From contig NZ_RXFS01000016.1 in the NCBI RefSeq assembly GCF_003952185.1, positions 1 through 64,000 on the forward strand: a DNA stretch of 64,000 nt. The letters are read 5' to 3'. Both the position numbers and the translations under genes were made by a program. Under the pieces are notes generated by a model. It made no database searches and was not told the DNA's origin. It was given only the letters and a program-made list of their open reading frames with translations. The DNA comes from Variovorax sp. 679. Lineage in GTDB: Bacteria > Pseudomonadota > Gammaproteobacteria > Burkholderiales > Burkholderiaceae_C. This document shows, one piece after another, positions 40,076-48,859 of the stretch (positions are counted from its first letter, which is position 1; the number at the start of each line of letters is the position of its first letter).

Positions 40076-40786
40076 TCAGCGCGCGTCGTGGAAGACGATC
40101 CCCAGCGTGTGCCGCCGCCCCGAACGCACGCGGCTCACGCCGTGGCGCATCGTCACGCGGTAGCTGCCGCGCGTGCCGGCCACCGGCCGCTGGTTGACCG
40201 CGAAGATCACGGTCTCGCCCTGCGCGAGCGACACCACCTCGGCACGCGACTGCATGCGCGGGCGCTGCTCGGTCAGCACGAACTCACCGCCGGTGAAGTC
40301 CTCGCCGGGCTTGCTCAGCAGCACCGTGAGCTGCAGCGGAAACTGAAGGTCGCCGTACAGGTCCTGGTGCAGGCAGTTGTAGTCGCCCTCGCCATAGCGC
40401 AGCAGCAGCGGGGTGGGGCGCTGCTGGCCCGCCGCGTGGCAGCGCGCGAGATACGCGGCGTGGTCCGGCGGGTAGTCGGCCGGCAGGCCCATGGCCGTGG
40501 CCCAGGCATTGGCCAGTGGCGCGAGGCGCGCGTACAGCACGCTGCGGCACGCCGCGAGCTTCGGCGGCAGCGGGTTGGCGAAGTACTGGTACTCGCCCTG
40601 CCCGAAGCCGTGGCGCTGCATCACCACGCGGCTGCGGAAGCGCTGGCCTTCGTCGTACATGGCCACGAGCGCGGCGCATTCCTCGGGGGTGAACAACTGG
40701 CCGGTGACGGCGCAGCCGCGGGCGGCAAGGTCCGCTTCGATGCGGGGCCAGTCGAAGGCGTCGATCCGGGAGAGCTTTCTTGTCAT
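40076..40786 (-). CDS. 2OG-Fe(II) oxygenase family protein
   Basis: 236-residue non-haem iron dioxygenase. The HxD iron ligands are His140 and Asp142 (LHQDLYGDLQFPLQL); the distal His is probably His215 (RHGVSRVRSGRRHTLG), with a nearby Arg for 2-oxoglutarate. GEFVLTEQRP is the typical strand between. This family (prolyl-4-hydroxylase-like, some related to AlkB-independent proteins) hydroxylates proteins or small molecules; the target is unknown. The upstream reading frame continues over the zeta operon as a shadow, and the ATG at 40786 gives a natural N terminus. It is divergent from the zeta-toxin pair with a 117-bp gap. Confidence 0.85.
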   Translation of the reverse strand: MTRKLSRIDAFDWPRIEADLAARGCAVTGQLFTPEECAALVAMYDEGQRFRSRVVMQRHGFGQGEYQYFANPLPPKLAACRSVLYARLAPLANAWATAMGLPADYPPDHAAYLARCHAAGQQRPTPLLLRYGEGDYNCLHQDLYGDLQFPLQLTVLLSKPGEDFTGGEFVLTEQRPRMQSRAEVVSLAQGETVIFAVNQRPVAGTRGSYRVTMRHGVSRVRSGRRHTLGIVFHDAR

Positions 40787-40903
40787 GCCGCCAGTGTCCC
40801 GCCGCCGGACCGGCACGGCTCGCCATTTCCGGACGCGGGTTTCCGGCACGGGCTTTGGCCCGCGCTGCTGCGGACGCCCCGCGTTTTGAGCGATCATCCG
40901 GCC

Positions 40904-41251
40904 ATGGCACGAGAAAAAACCATTGCACGCGAAAGCTCGACAGGGCAACTGGTCCAGGGCCGGTCGGTTGCCACGCTGGGGCGCGGCATGGCACTGGTCA
41001 AGGTCGGCAAGGCTCCGCGTCCGGTCGTGCGCCCCGAAGACAACACCACGGTGCTGCTGAAGAAAGCGGCCCGCGCGCTGAACAAGCCCGGCATCGACAG
41101 GTCGGTCGTCTTCCGCGGCCCCAACGCCGCGAAGATCTTTTCCTACTCCGCCTATTCCCAGGACCCGACCCTGGTCGTTCGCGAGGCGGCCGACGGCACC
41201 AAGGTCATCGGCCGCATGGTCGACGGCAGGTTCCGCGCGAGCAAGGCGTGA
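40904..41251 (+). CDS. hypothetical protein, putative antitoxin partner of zeta toxin
   Basis: 115-residue basic, soluble protein, unknown family. It contains no membrane segment or catalytic motif. The phrase GPNAAKIFSYSAYSQDPTLVVREAADGTKVIGRMVDGRF near the C terminus looks like a compact alpha/beta module with a short beta tail. Its TGA overlaps the GTG start of the zeta-like kinase (GTGA), so both are made together, the usual antitoxin-first arrangement. It is not a recognisable Epsilon antitoxin. Antitoxin function is inference from order and coupling. Confidence 0.65.
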   Translation: MAREKTIARESSTGQLVQGRSVATLGRGMALVKVGKAPRPVVRPEDNTTVLLKKAARALNKPGIDRSVVFRGPNAAKIFSYSAYSQDPTLVVREAADGTKVIGRMVDGRFRASKA

Positions 41252-42066
41252 GCCGCCGTCCCCCGAAGCTCGACAAGCTCCTCGAGCAGACGCAGGGCCC
41301 GCGTCCGGTGGCCTTCGTGCTGGCGGGTCACAACGGCTCCGGCAAGTCGACGCTCTGGTATTCGCGCCTTGCGCCGTCGCTGCGCCTGCCACTGGTCAAC
41401 GCCGACCGGATGATGATGTCCATCCTGCCGGATGCCGATCCCGCCACGGGGCACATCCCCGTCTGGGCCCAGCGCCTGCGCGACGACGACGAGAAATGGC
41501 AGGTCCTGTCGCAGGAAGGCGTGCGCGCCTTCAAGAGCCTGGTGATGGACCAGCGCATGCCTTTCGCATTCGAGACCGTCTTCTCCCACTGGAAGCCGCT
41601 GCCCGGCGGCGGCCACGAGTCGAAGGCGGACGACATCCGCGCGATGCAGGAGGCAGGCTACTTCGTCGTGCTGCTCTTCGTCGGCCTGATCTCGGTGGAC
41701 ATGTCCGTCTTCCGCGTGAGCACGCGCAAGCAGCAGGGCGGCCACGACGTGGACCGCAAGAAGCTCATCGAACGCTTTCCCCGCACGCAGGCGGCGGTCG
41801 GCCACGCGGCGCAGATCGCGAACATGACGCTCATGTTCGACAACAGCCGCTCCGAGAAGGACGCCTTCGCGCTGGTGCGGGCGCAGGCGAAGAAATCGAT
41901 TCTTTTCGACGCGCGCGATCCCCAGTTCGACGTGGACCCCGGACTGCGGGCCGTCTGCGACCCATGGCTGGAGAAGGTGACGGGGCCGTTCAGGCCGCCG
42001 CGCACTTCGCAGCCGAAGAAGACAACCCAGCGGCAGCAACGACAAGAAGGCCGGAGCACCTCATGA
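41248..42066 (+). CDS. zeta toxin family P-loop kinase
   Basis: 272-residue kinase-like protein. Walker A GHNGSGKST is at residues 27-35. The segment LPLVNADRMMMSILPDAD holds the Asp expected for sugar binding, and MPFAFETVFSH resembles the zeta substrate segment. Studied zeta toxins phosphorylate UDP-N-acetylglucosamine and block wall synthesis. The C-terminal 30 residues are Lys/Gln-rich, possibly disordered. The start is GTG at 41248, overlapping the upstream stop codon. It overlaps the next gene by four bases (ATGA). Confidence 0.8.
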   Translation: MSRRPPKLDKLLEQTQGPRPVAFVLAGHNGSGKSTLWYSRLAPSLRLPLVNADRMMMSILPDADPATGHIPVWAQRLRDDDEKWQVLSQEGVRAFKSLVMDQRMPFAFETVFSHWKPLPGGGHESKADDIRAMQEAGYFVVLLFVGLISVDMSVFRVSTRKQQGGHDVDRKKLIERFPRTQAAVGHAAQIANMTLMFDNSRSEKDAFALVRAQAKKSILFDARDPQFDVDPGLRAVCDPWLEKVTGPFRPPRTSQPKKTTQRQQRQEGRSTS

Positions 42067-42566
42067 GCACCTCGAATCCATCCCCCGACCAGGCCGACGG
42101 CTGGCAACTCCCCTGGACCGGCGGCTGCCGCTGCGGCCAGGTGCGCCTGCGCATCACCGCGCCGCCGCTGCTGTCGATGGCCTGCCATTGCACCGGCTGC
42201 CAGACCATGAGCGCGAGTGCCTTCTCGCTCTCGCTCGCCATTCCCGCGCAGGGCTTCGAGGTGGTGTCGGGCGAGCCTGTCATCGGCGGGCTGCACGGCG
42301 ACGATTCGCACCACTTCTTCTGCCCGCACTGCAAGAGCTGGATGTTCACGCGCACCGAAGGCCTCGACTACTTCGTCAACCTCCGGCCGTCGATGCTCGA
42401 CCGCCACGGATGGGTCGAGCCCTTCGTCGAGACCTGGACCGACGAGAAGCTGCCCTGGGCCACGACGCCCGCGAAGCACAGCTTCGGCGCCTTGCCTGCG
42501 ATGGACGCCTTTCCGGCGCTGATCGAGGCCTATGCCCGGGAAGGCGCCCGGCCTGCGAAGGCTTGA
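42063..42566 (+). CDS. GFA family zinc protein (glutathione-dependent formaldehyde-activating-like)
   Basis: 167-residue protein of the GFA/CENP-V fold. Zinc ligands are Cys22, Cys24, Cys41, Cys43, Cys46, Cys87 and Cys90 (GCRCG, CHCTGCQ, CPHC). Named for glutathione-dependent formaldehyde-activating enzyme, but most members have unknown roles. It overlaps the zeta-like kinase stop by four bases, making a three-gene operon. That link is unexpected: GFA proteins are not known parts of toxin-antitoxin loci, so it may be a passenger or the unit may have a non-toxin role. Confidence 0.85.
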   Translation: MSTSNPSPDQADGWQLPWTGGCRCGQVRLRITAPPLLSMACHCTGCQTMSASAFSLSLAIPAQGFEVVSGEPVIGGLHGDDSHHFFCPHCKSWMFTRTEGLDYFVNLRPSMLDRHGWVEPFVETWTDEKLPWATTPAKHSFGALPAMDAFPALIEAYAREGARPAKA

Positions 42567-42590
42567 AGCGATGTCGGTCCGCCGCCGCGC

Positions 42591-43511
42591 TCAGAGCGGC
42601 GCGATCGGAATGCAGATGTCGCATTCGAAGGCGCCGGTCTTTTCGTCGAATGCCCCGCACGGCGGGTAGTGCTCGAATGCCGGCCGGTTGTCGATCTGGA
42701 AGCCGCTGGCCGGCAGCCAGTCGCGCAGCACGCTGGCCCAGGCCTCGTTGATCTCCTGCGGCAGACCCTTGAACTTCATCGCCGCGTAGCGCCCGCCGGG
42801 TAGCACCGTCTTCTGGAAGCCGCCGTCGGGCACGAAGTCTTCGGGCACTTCCACGGCGGCGTCGTAGCGCGACTGCTCCGGCGCCGTGATGCTCGGGTCG
42901 TCGTGGCTGATGCCGTAGCGCGGGTTCGGCCACAGCTGGTGCGCACCGATCCACGGCGCCACCTTCGTCTCCCAGAAGGCGCCGATGGGCGCGCCGAACG
43001 GGCCGACGTAGCGCAGGTAGGCGATGGTGACGGGCGGGCGGGTGATGAGTTCGACGTTCATGGGCTTGGCCTCCGTTGGCGCGGTGTCGCGCGACGAGGG
43101 CTCATTCTTCGTGAAGCCGTGCAATGCGATCTGATCAGGATTGCTTTCCGTGTCGGACGGCGACCATCGGTGAGCCGCGCGCCACGCCGTCGGCGAACTG
43201 CCGAAGCGCGCGCGGAATGCCCGCGAAAAGGCCTCGCCCGAGCCGAAGCCCACCGACAGCGCCGCGTCGAGCACCGACACGCGCGGCTGCGTCGCCAGCC
43301 GCAGCGCGGCGACTTCCACGCGCCGCCGCCGCACGTAGTCGCCCAGCGTTTCGCCGGCCCAGGCCGCGAACAGGCGGTGGAAGTGAAAGGCCGAGAAATG
43401 CGCAACATCGGCCAGTTCGGCGAGTTCGAGCGGTTCGTCCAGGTGCGCGTCGATGTGCGTCAGCACCTTGTGCATGCGCCATTCGTATTCGGATCGGCTG
43501 TCGCGCGTCAT
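42591..43511 (-). CDS. AraC regulator with C-terminal GyrI-like effector domain
   Basis: 306-residue regulator. The N-terminal part holds the AraC helix-turn-helix pair (LAELADVAHFSAFHFHRLFAAWAGE and VLDAALSVGFGSGEAFSRAFRARFG). From about residue 150 there is a GyrI/SbmC-like effector-binding domain (VELITRPPVTIAYLRYVGPFG ... CDICIPIAPL). This Rob-type arrangement binds small hydrophobic drugs or toxins in known examples. It lies 7 bp from the downstream end of the LysR gene, on the same strand. Its targets are unknown. Confidence 0.88.
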   Translation of the reverse strand: MTRDSRSEYEWRMHKVLTHIDAHLDEPLELAELADVAHFSAFHFHRLFAAWAGETLGDYVRRRRVEVAALRLATQPRVSVLDAALSVGFGSGEAFSRAFRARFGSSPTAWRAAHRWSPSDTESNPDQIALHGFTKNEPSSRDTAPTEAKPMNVELITRPPVTIAYLRYVGPFGAPIGAFWETKVAPWIGAHQLWPNPRYGISHDDPSITAPEQSRYDAAVEVPEDFVPDGGFQKTVLPGGRYAAMKFKGLPQEINEAWASVLRDWLPASGFQIDNRPAFEHYPPCGAFDEKTGAFECDICIPIAPL

Positions 43512-43518
43512 GGAGTAC

Positions 43519-44421
43519 TCAGACTTGTCGGGCCTGCTCCAGCAGCCAGTCGCTGAAGAACTTCAGCAGCGGTCGCTGGTCGGCTCGCTCGGGCGTCACG
43601 AGATAGTAGTTGCGTTCGCCCGAGAGCGGTCGCGCGCATGCCACCACCAGCTCGCCGCGCGCCAGTTCGTCGGCGACCAGCATCGTCGGCATCAGCGCCA
43701 CGCCGAGCCCGTGCGAGGCTGCCGCGGCGAGGATGGAGAACAGCTCGTAGCGCGGACCGCCGCGCGCGTTGGGCGCGTCGATCTGCTGCGCGTCGAACCA
43801 CTGGCGCCAGCCGTCGGGCCGCGTGCTCTGCTGCAGCAGCGGCATCTTCGCGATGGCGGCGGGCGTCACGGCCTTGCCGCGCGGCAGCAGCGACGGGCTG
43901 CACACGGGCACCACGTCCTCGTGCATCAGCAGCAGCGCGCGCGTGCCGGCCCAGTTCTCGACCTGCGCGGGCGTGCCTGCGTACAGCGCGGCGTCGAATT
44001 CCGCGTCGGCGAAGAGAAAGGGGCGGGTGCGCGTCTCGATGTGCACCACCACGTCGGGCTGCAGCGCCGCGAAGCCCTTCAGGCGCGGCATCAGCCAGCG
44101 GGTGGCGAAGGTGGGCACGGCCGCCAGCGAGAGCGAGCCGCCTTCGCCCTGGTGCGCCATGGCGTCGAGCGTGTCGCGCTCCATCGCCTCCAGCCGTTTG
44201 CTGATCTGCCGAGCGTAGGCCGCTCCGCTTGCCGTGAGCGCCACGCCGTGCCGCGTGCGGCGGAACAGCGCTACGCCCAGGAAGGCCTCGAGCGTGCCGA
44301 TCTGGCGCGACACCGCGCTCTGCGTGAGGGCGAGCTCCTGCGCGGCTCGGGTGTAGCTCTCGTGGCGCGCGGCGGCGTCGAAGCACACGAGGGTCTGCAG
44401 GGGCGGGATCTTGCGGCGCAT
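43519..44421 (-). CDS. LysR family regulator of glutarate catabolism (GcdR-like)
   Basis: 300-residue LysR regulator with the helix-turn-helix RHESYTRAAQELALTQSAVSRQIGTLEAFLG and a periplasmic-binding-type effector domain resembling GcvA-type regulators. It is divergent from glutaryl-CoA dehydrogenase, the arrangement described for GcdR in Pseudomonas putida (from memory). The ligand is therefore probably glutarate. The AraC-GyrI gene lies immediately downstream on the same strand with a 7-bp gap and may be co-transcribed. Confidence 0.85.
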   Translation of the reverse strand: MRRKIPPLQTLVCFDAAARHESYTRAAQELALTQSAVSRQIGTLEAFLGVALFRRTRHGVALTASGAAYARQISKRLEAMERDTLDAMAHQGEGGSLSLAAVPTFATRWLMPRLKGFAALQPDVVVHIETRTRPFLFADAEFDAALYAGTPAQVENWAGTRALLLMHEDVVPVCSPSLLPRGKAVTPAAIAKMPLLQQSTRPDGWRQWFDAQQIDAPNARGGPRYELFSILAAAASHGLGVALMPTMLVADELARGELVVACARPLSGERNYYLVTPERADQRPLLKFFSDWLLEQARQV

Positions 44422-44480
44422 GTATGCCTCGGCTGTATGTATGGAATCGAGGGCTCATCAATGGAGAAGCCGCTCGAACA

Positions 44481-44490
44481 TCTTGCAAGA
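44481..44490. promoter_or_regulatory. palindrome in the LysR-gcdH divergent region
   Basis: TCTTGCAAGA is a perfect 10-bp palindrome, 117 bp upstream of the gcdH ATG and 60 bp from the LysR start. A site of this type in the 186-bp divergent region is a candidate LysR recognition site. No convincing promoter boxes were assigned. Confidence 0.35.
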
Positions 44491-44607
44491 CATTCTACGA
44501 ACGCATATCTGGGTGAGGAATCATCGTTTGCGTCATGGTCCCCGCGTGGCTAGCATCGGCCGATCCCCCTCTTTTTTCTTTCCTCCCCCTTTTCCGGAGA
44601 CAGCCAC

Positions 44608-45807
44608 ATGGCCGCCAAAGCGCAATTCCACTGGGACGACCCCCTTCTTCTCGACCAGCAGCTGACCGACGAAGAACGCATGATCCGCGACGCGGCCAAT
44701 GCCTACTGCCAGGAGCGCCTCGCTCCCCGTGTGCTCGAAGGCTTCCGCACCGGCGAGACCGACCCGGCCATCTTTCGCGAGATGGGTGCCCTCGGCCTGT
44801 TGGGCCCGACCATTCCCGAGCAGTACGGCGGCCCCGGCCTCAACTACGTGGCCTACGGCCTGATCGCCCGTGAAGTCGAGCGCGTCGACTCGGGCTACCG
44901 CTCGATGGCCAGCGTGCAGAGCTCGCTGGTGATGGTGCCGATCTTCGAATTCGGCTCCGAGGGCCAGAAGCAGAAGTTCCTGCCCAAGCTCGCCACCGGC
45001 GAATGGATCGGCTGCTTCGGCCTGACCGAGCCCGACCACGGCTCCGACCCCGGCAGCATGGCCACGCGCGCCAAGAAGGTTCCCGGCGGCTACTCGCTCA
45101 CCGGCTCGAAGATGTGGATCAGCAATTCGCCCATCGCCGACGTGTTCGTGGTGTGGGCCAAGGAAGTCAGCGAGAGCGGCGCCGTCGGCCCGATCCGCGG
45201 CTTCGTGCTCGAGAAGGGCATGAAGGGCCTGAGCGCCCCCGCCATCCACGGCAAGGTCGGCCTGCGCGCCAGCATCACCGGCGAGATCGTGATGGACGGC
45301 GTGTTCTGCCCTGAAGAGAACGCCTTCCCCGAAGTGCAGGGCCTGAAGGGTCCCTTCACCTGCCTCAACAGCGCCCGCTACGGCATCTCGTGGGGTGCCC
45401 TGGGCGCCGCCGAAGACTGCTGGCACCGCGCCCGCCAGTACACGCTCGACCGCAAGCAGTTCGGCCGCCCGCTGGCCGCCAACCAGCTCATCCAGAAGAA
45501 GCTGGCCGACATGCAGACCGAGATCACGCTGGGCCTGCAGGGCAGCCTGCGCCTGGGCCGCATGAAGGACGAGGGCATCGCCGCGGTGGAAATCACCTCG
45601 ATCATGAAGCGCAACAACTGCGGCAAGTCGCTCGACATCGCCCGCATGGCGCGCGACATGATGGGCGGCAACGGCATCAGCGACGAGTTCGGCGTGGCCC
45701 GCCACCTGGTGAACCTCGAAGTGGTCAACACCTACGAGGGCACGCACGACATCCACGCGCTGATCCTCGGGCGCGCCATCACCGGCATCGCAGCGTTCTC
45801 GAACTGA
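44608..45807 (+). CDS. gcdH: glutaryl-CoA dehydrogenase
   Basis: 399-residue FAD-dependent acyl-CoA dehydrogenase that oxidises and decarboxylates glutaryl-CoA to crotonyl-CoA. The segment EVERVDSGYRSMASVQSSLVMVPI contains the Arg and Ser/Tyr signature for the glutaryl gamma-carboxylate, and the catalytic Glu is in NTYEGTHDIHALILGRAITG. The FAD segments CFGLTEPDHGSDPGSM and MMGGNGISDEFG are clear. It is followed 7 bp later by a CaiB-type CoA-transferase, completing glutarate activation and oxidation. Expression is probably controlled by the divergent LysR protein. Confidence 0.94.
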   Translation: MAAKAQFHWDDPLLLDQQLTDEERMIRDAANAYCQERLAPRVLEGFRTGETDPAIFREMGALGLLGPTIPEQYGGPGLNYVAYGLIAREVERVDSGYRSMASVQSSLVMVPIFEFGSEGQKQKFLPKLATGEWIGCFGLTEPDHGSDPGSMATRAKKVPGGYSLTGSKMWISNSPIADVFVVWAKEVSESGAVGPIRGFVLEKGMKGLSAPAIHGKVGLRASITGEIVMDGVFCPEENAFPEVQGLKGPFTCLNSARYGISWGALGAAEDCWHRARQYTLDRKQFGRPLAANQLIQKKLADMQTEITLGLQGSLRLGRMKDEGIAAVEITSIMKRNNCGKSLDIARMARDMMGGNGISDEFGVARHLVNLEVVNTYEGTHDIHALILGRAITGIAAFSN

Positions 45808-45814
45808 TCCGCGC

Positions 45815-47053
45815 ATGACCGCCAAGCCCGCAGCACTCGACGGCATCAAGGTTCTGGACCTCTCCCGCGTGCTCGCGGGCCCGTGGTGCACGCAGATCCT
45901 CGCGGACCTGGGCGCCGACGTCGTCAAGATCGAGCGCCCCGGCGTCGGCGACGACACGCGCACCTGGGGCCCGCCCTTCATCAAGGACGCGAACGGCAAC
46001 GACTCCGACCAGGCCAGCTACTTCACCGCCTGCAACCGCAACAAGCGCTCGGTCACGGTCGACATGGCCACGCCCGACGGGCAGGCGCTTCTGAAGCAGA
46101 TGGCGGCGCAGGCCGACATCGTGGTGGAGAACTTCAAGACCGGTGGCCTGAAGCAGTACGGCCTCGACCACGAGAGCCTGCGCGCGGCCAACCCGCGCCT
46201 CATCTACTGCAGCGTGACCGGCTTCGGCCACGACGGTCCGTACGCCGAGCGCGCGGGCTACGACCTGATGATCCAGGCCATGACCGGCATGATGAGCATC
46301 ACCGGCCGCCCCGACGAGGTGCCCGGTGGCGGCCCGCTGCGCGTGGGCGTGGCGCTGACCGACCTCTTCACCGGCGTCTACGCCAGCACCGCCATCCTGG
46401 CCGCGCTGCAGGTGCGGGACCGCACCGGCGAGGGCCAGCACATCGACATGGCGCTGCTCGACGTGGGCATGGCCATCCTTGCCAACCAGGCAAGCGCCTT
46501 CCTCAACACCGGCAAGGCGCCTGGGCGCCAGGGCAACACGCACCCCAGCCTCGCGCCCTACCAGGACTTCCCGACGCAGGATGGCGCGATGCTGCTGGCC
46601 ATCGGCAACAACGGCCAGTTCGCGCGCTTCTGCGAGGCCGGTGGCCACCCCGAGTGGGCGACCGACGCGCGTTTCGCCACCAACACGCTGCGCGTGAAGC
46701 ACCGCGGCGTGCTCATTCCGATGATGGAAGAGCTCACCCGCACGCGCACCACCGCCGCGTGGGTCACGCTGCTCGAGGACAAGGCCGTGCCCTGCGGCCC
46801 GATCAACGACATCGCGCAGGCCTTCGACGACGCGCAGGTCAAGGCGCGCGGCCTCGCGGTGACGCTGCCGCGCGACGCGGGCGACGGCATTGCCAGCATC
46901 ACCGGCGTGGCGAGCCCGCTGCGCCTCACGGCCACGCCGCCGGTGCTGCGCCATGCACCGCCGGCGCTGGGCCAGCACACGCAGGAGGTGCTGGCGGAGA
47001 TGGGCATCGACGCCGCCCGCTTCGAGGCCCTGCGTTCGGCCGGCGTGGTCTGA
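45815..47053 (+). CDS. gcdG: CaiB/BaiF CoA-transferase, probable glutarate CoA-transferase
   Basis: 412-residue class III CoA-transferase. The N terminus GIKVLDLSRVLAGPWCTQILADLGADVVKIERPG is the family signature, and the catalytic Asp is in RVGVALTDLFTGVYA. It lies 7 bp after glutaryl-CoA dehydrogenase. In P. putida the pair gcdH-gcdG uses a succinyl-CoA:glutarate CoA-transferase of this family (from memory), as does human SUGCT. It probably activates glutarate by transferring CoA from succinyl-CoA. A frame-shifted overlapping ORF is a shadow. Confidence 0.88.
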   Translation: MTAKPAALDGIKVLDLSRVLAGPWCTQILADLGADVVKIERPGVGDDTRTWGPPFIKDANGNDSDQASYFTACNRNKRSVTVDMATPDGQALLKQMAAQADIVVENFKTGGLKQYGLDHESLRAANPRLIYCSVTGFGHDGPYAERAGYDLMIQAMTGMMSITGRPDEVPGGGPLRVGVALTDLFTGVYASTAILAALQVRDRTGEGQHIDMALLDVGMAILANQASAFLNTGKAPGRQGNTHPSLAPYQDFPTQDGAMLLAIGNNGQFARFCEAGGHPEWATDARFATNTLRVKHRGVLIPMMEELTRTRTTAAWVTLLEDKAVPCGPINDIAQAFDDAQVKARGLAVTLPRDAGDGIASITGVASPLRLTATPPVLRHAPPALGQHTQEVLAEMGIDAARFEALRSAGVV

Positions 47054-47081
47054 CGAAGAAAGAGAAAAGAAGGAAGAGGCC

Positions 47082-47513
47082 ATGGTCAGCCCGATGCCCA
47101 TGCCCGCTTTCTCGGTGCTGCGCATCGACCACGTCGTGCTGCGCGTGAAGGATGCGGAACGCTCCATCGCCTTCTATCGAGGCGTGCTGGGCTGCGCCGT
47201 CGAGAAGCGCCGCGACGACCTGGGGCTCGTGCACCTGCGCGCGGGCACCAGCCTGATCGACCTCGTCACGCACGATGGCCCGCTGGGCAGGCAGGGCGGG
47301 GCGCTCGCCGGCGCGGAAGGCCGCAACGTCGATCACCTCTGCCTGCGCATCGAACCCTTCGATGAAGCCGCCATCCGCACGCTGATGGCCGAGCATGGCG
47401 TCGCGGTGCATGGCGAGGTGCAGAACAACTTCGGCGCGGAGGGCAACGGGCCCTCGATCTACATCGCCGACCCCGACGGCAACACCATCGAGCTCAAGGG
47501 CCCGGCCGCCTGA
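47082..47513 (+). CDS. VOC family protein (glyoxalase/bleomycin resistance/dioxygenase fold)
   Basis: 143-residue metalloenzyme-like protein. It begins with LRIDHVVLRVKDAERSIAFYRGVLG, the usual VOC first module with the metal His, and ends in IYIADPDGNTIELKGP with the second-module Glu. AGGAAGAGG precedes the ATG. It follows the glutarate CoA-transferase gene by 28 bp and may be co-transcribed. The function is unknown; VOC members include lyases, fosfomycin-type thiol transferases and methylmalonyl-CoA epimerases. No specific substrate can be inferred. Confidence 0.85.
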   Translation: MVSPMPMPAFSVLRIDHVVLRVKDAERSIAFYRGVLGCAVEKRRDDLGLVHLRAGTSLIDLVTHDGPLGRQGGALAGAEGRNVDHLCLRIEPFDEAAIRTLMAEHGVAVHGEVQNNFGAEGNGPSIYIADPDGNTIELKGPAA

Positions 47514-47692
47514 CGGCGGGCGCTTTTTGTACGCCAATGTGTCCGGCCGCCGGCCGCACACACGGGCATGCAAAAGCATGGCTTGCCCGACACATCGCGG
47601 ATACAGCCGGCCGATTCAATCCATGCATCGCCACCGAGGCGACCCGTACGGCGAATTCCTCGTCCGGCGGGCAACCACTGCAAGGAACATCC

Positions 47693-48109
47693 ATGAGCTC
47701 CACCGCGAAGATCCTCTACACCGGCAAGACCCACACCACGGGCGGACGCGACGGCGTCTCGCGCAGCGACGACGGGCGCCTCGACATCAAGCTCTCGTCG
47801 CCCGGCACCTCGGGCGCGGGCACCAACCCCGAGCAGCTGTTCGCCGCCGGCTGGTCGGCCTGCTTCATCGGCGCGATGGGCAAGGCGGCCGGCGCGATGA
47901 AGATCAAGCTGCCGGCCGACCTGTCGGTGAACGCCGAGGTCGATCTCGTGCTCGACGAGGGCCAGTACTTCCTGCGGGCGCGCCTGAACGTGAGCCTGCC
48001 CGGCCTGGACCGCGAAACCGCGCGCGCCGTGGTCGACGCGGCGCACCAGACCTGCCCCTACTCGAAGCTCACGCGCGGCAACATCGACGTCGAGCTCAAC
48101 CTGGTCTGA
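47693..48109 (+). CDS. ohr: organic hydroperoxide resistance protein Ohr
   Basis: 138-residue OsmC-superfamily peroxidase that reduces organic hydroperoxides. The reactive cysteines are Cys57 (GWSACFIGAM) and Cys121 (HQTCPYSKLTRGN), with NPEQLFAAG just before, typical of Ohr rather than OsmC. The length is exact for Ohr. AAGGA is seven bases upstream of the ATG. No OhrR regulator is adjacent. The 179-bp upstream gap contains a GC-rich imperfect hairpin at about 47535-47565 that may regulate or terminate. It is probably a single-gene unit. Confidence 0.92.
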   Translation: MSSTAKILYTGKTHTTGGRDGVSRSDDGRLDIKLSSPGTSGAGTNPEQLFAAGWSACFIGAMGKAAGAMKIKLPADLSVNAEVDLVLDEGQYFLRARLNVSLPGLDRETARAVVDAAHQTCPYSKLTRGNIDVELNLV

Positions 48110-48270
48110 GCGACGCGGCCTGCCGCAGCGGTTTGCAACCGAAGACGGCATCGGCAGGCGCTGGAAGTCCGGTGCCGGTAACCCATTCGGACTACCGTTT
48201 CGGCTCTCGAGCTTCACGCAGAATCAGCCTGCGCCATCTCGCGCAGAACGATTATTCGAGGGAGCTTCCG

Positions 48271-48846
48271 ATGTCCGGACATTCATTCGCCGCGCGCGTT
48301 GCCGCGCGGCTTTCCACGGCCGTGGCCGCCGCCACGCTGCTCGCCGCCTGCGGCTCGCGCCAGCCGGCGCCGCCCGAGCCGCCGCCCGCGACCGCCACGC
48401 CGCGCAACAGCGTCATCATGCCCGCCATCGCCTACGGCACCACCGCCAAGGGCCTGCAGCTGTCGAAGGCCGACGATGCGTGCGACGTGCCGGCATCGCT
48501 GCGGCAGGCGGTGCAGGACCAGCTGCTCGATCCCTACGAGTTCGTGCTCACGCCGCCGGCGCCCGATGCGGCGCAGGCCGCACCCGTGCTGAAAGTGGAG
48601 ATCACCGACCTGCTGGCGAATGCGGGCGGCCTCTACGGCGGCCCCAAGATCGTCCAGCTGCGCGGCACGCTGGAGCGCCAGGGCGAGGCGCCCGCGAAGT
48701 TCACCGCGCAGCGCCAGATGTTCATCTATTTCGGCATGCCGCGCAGCACCTGCAGCATGGTCGGTGTCGTGACCTACAAGCTGGGCGAGGACATCGCGCA
48801 GTGGCTGCTGAAGCCGGTGGACGGCGCGGTGCTGGGCGAGCGCTGA
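48271..48846 (+). CDS. lipoprotein of unknown function
   Basis: 191-residue predicted lipoprotein; the signal peptide ends with a lipobox LLAAC (Cys27), followed by a Pro-rich spacer. The mature region contains QAVQDQLLDPYEFVLTPPAPDAAQAAPVLKVEITDLLANAGGLYGGPKIVQLRGTLERQGE, a beta-rich domain without catalytic motifs, and two Cys (one in DDACDVP, one in RSTCSMVG) that could form a disulfide. GAGGGAG lies seven bases ahead of the ATG. Gene neighbours give no clear function. Confidence 0.8.
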   Translation: MSGHSFAARVAARLSTAVAAATLLAACGSRQPAPPEPPPATATPRNSVIMPAIAYGTTAKGLQLSKADDACDVPASLRQAVQDQLLDPYEFVLTPPAPDAAQAAPVLKVEITDLLANAGGLYGGPKIVQLRGTLERQGEAPAKFTAQRQMFIYFGMPRSTCSMVGVVTYKLGEDIAQWLLKPVDGAVLGER

Positions 48847-48859
48847 GGATTCTTGGACG

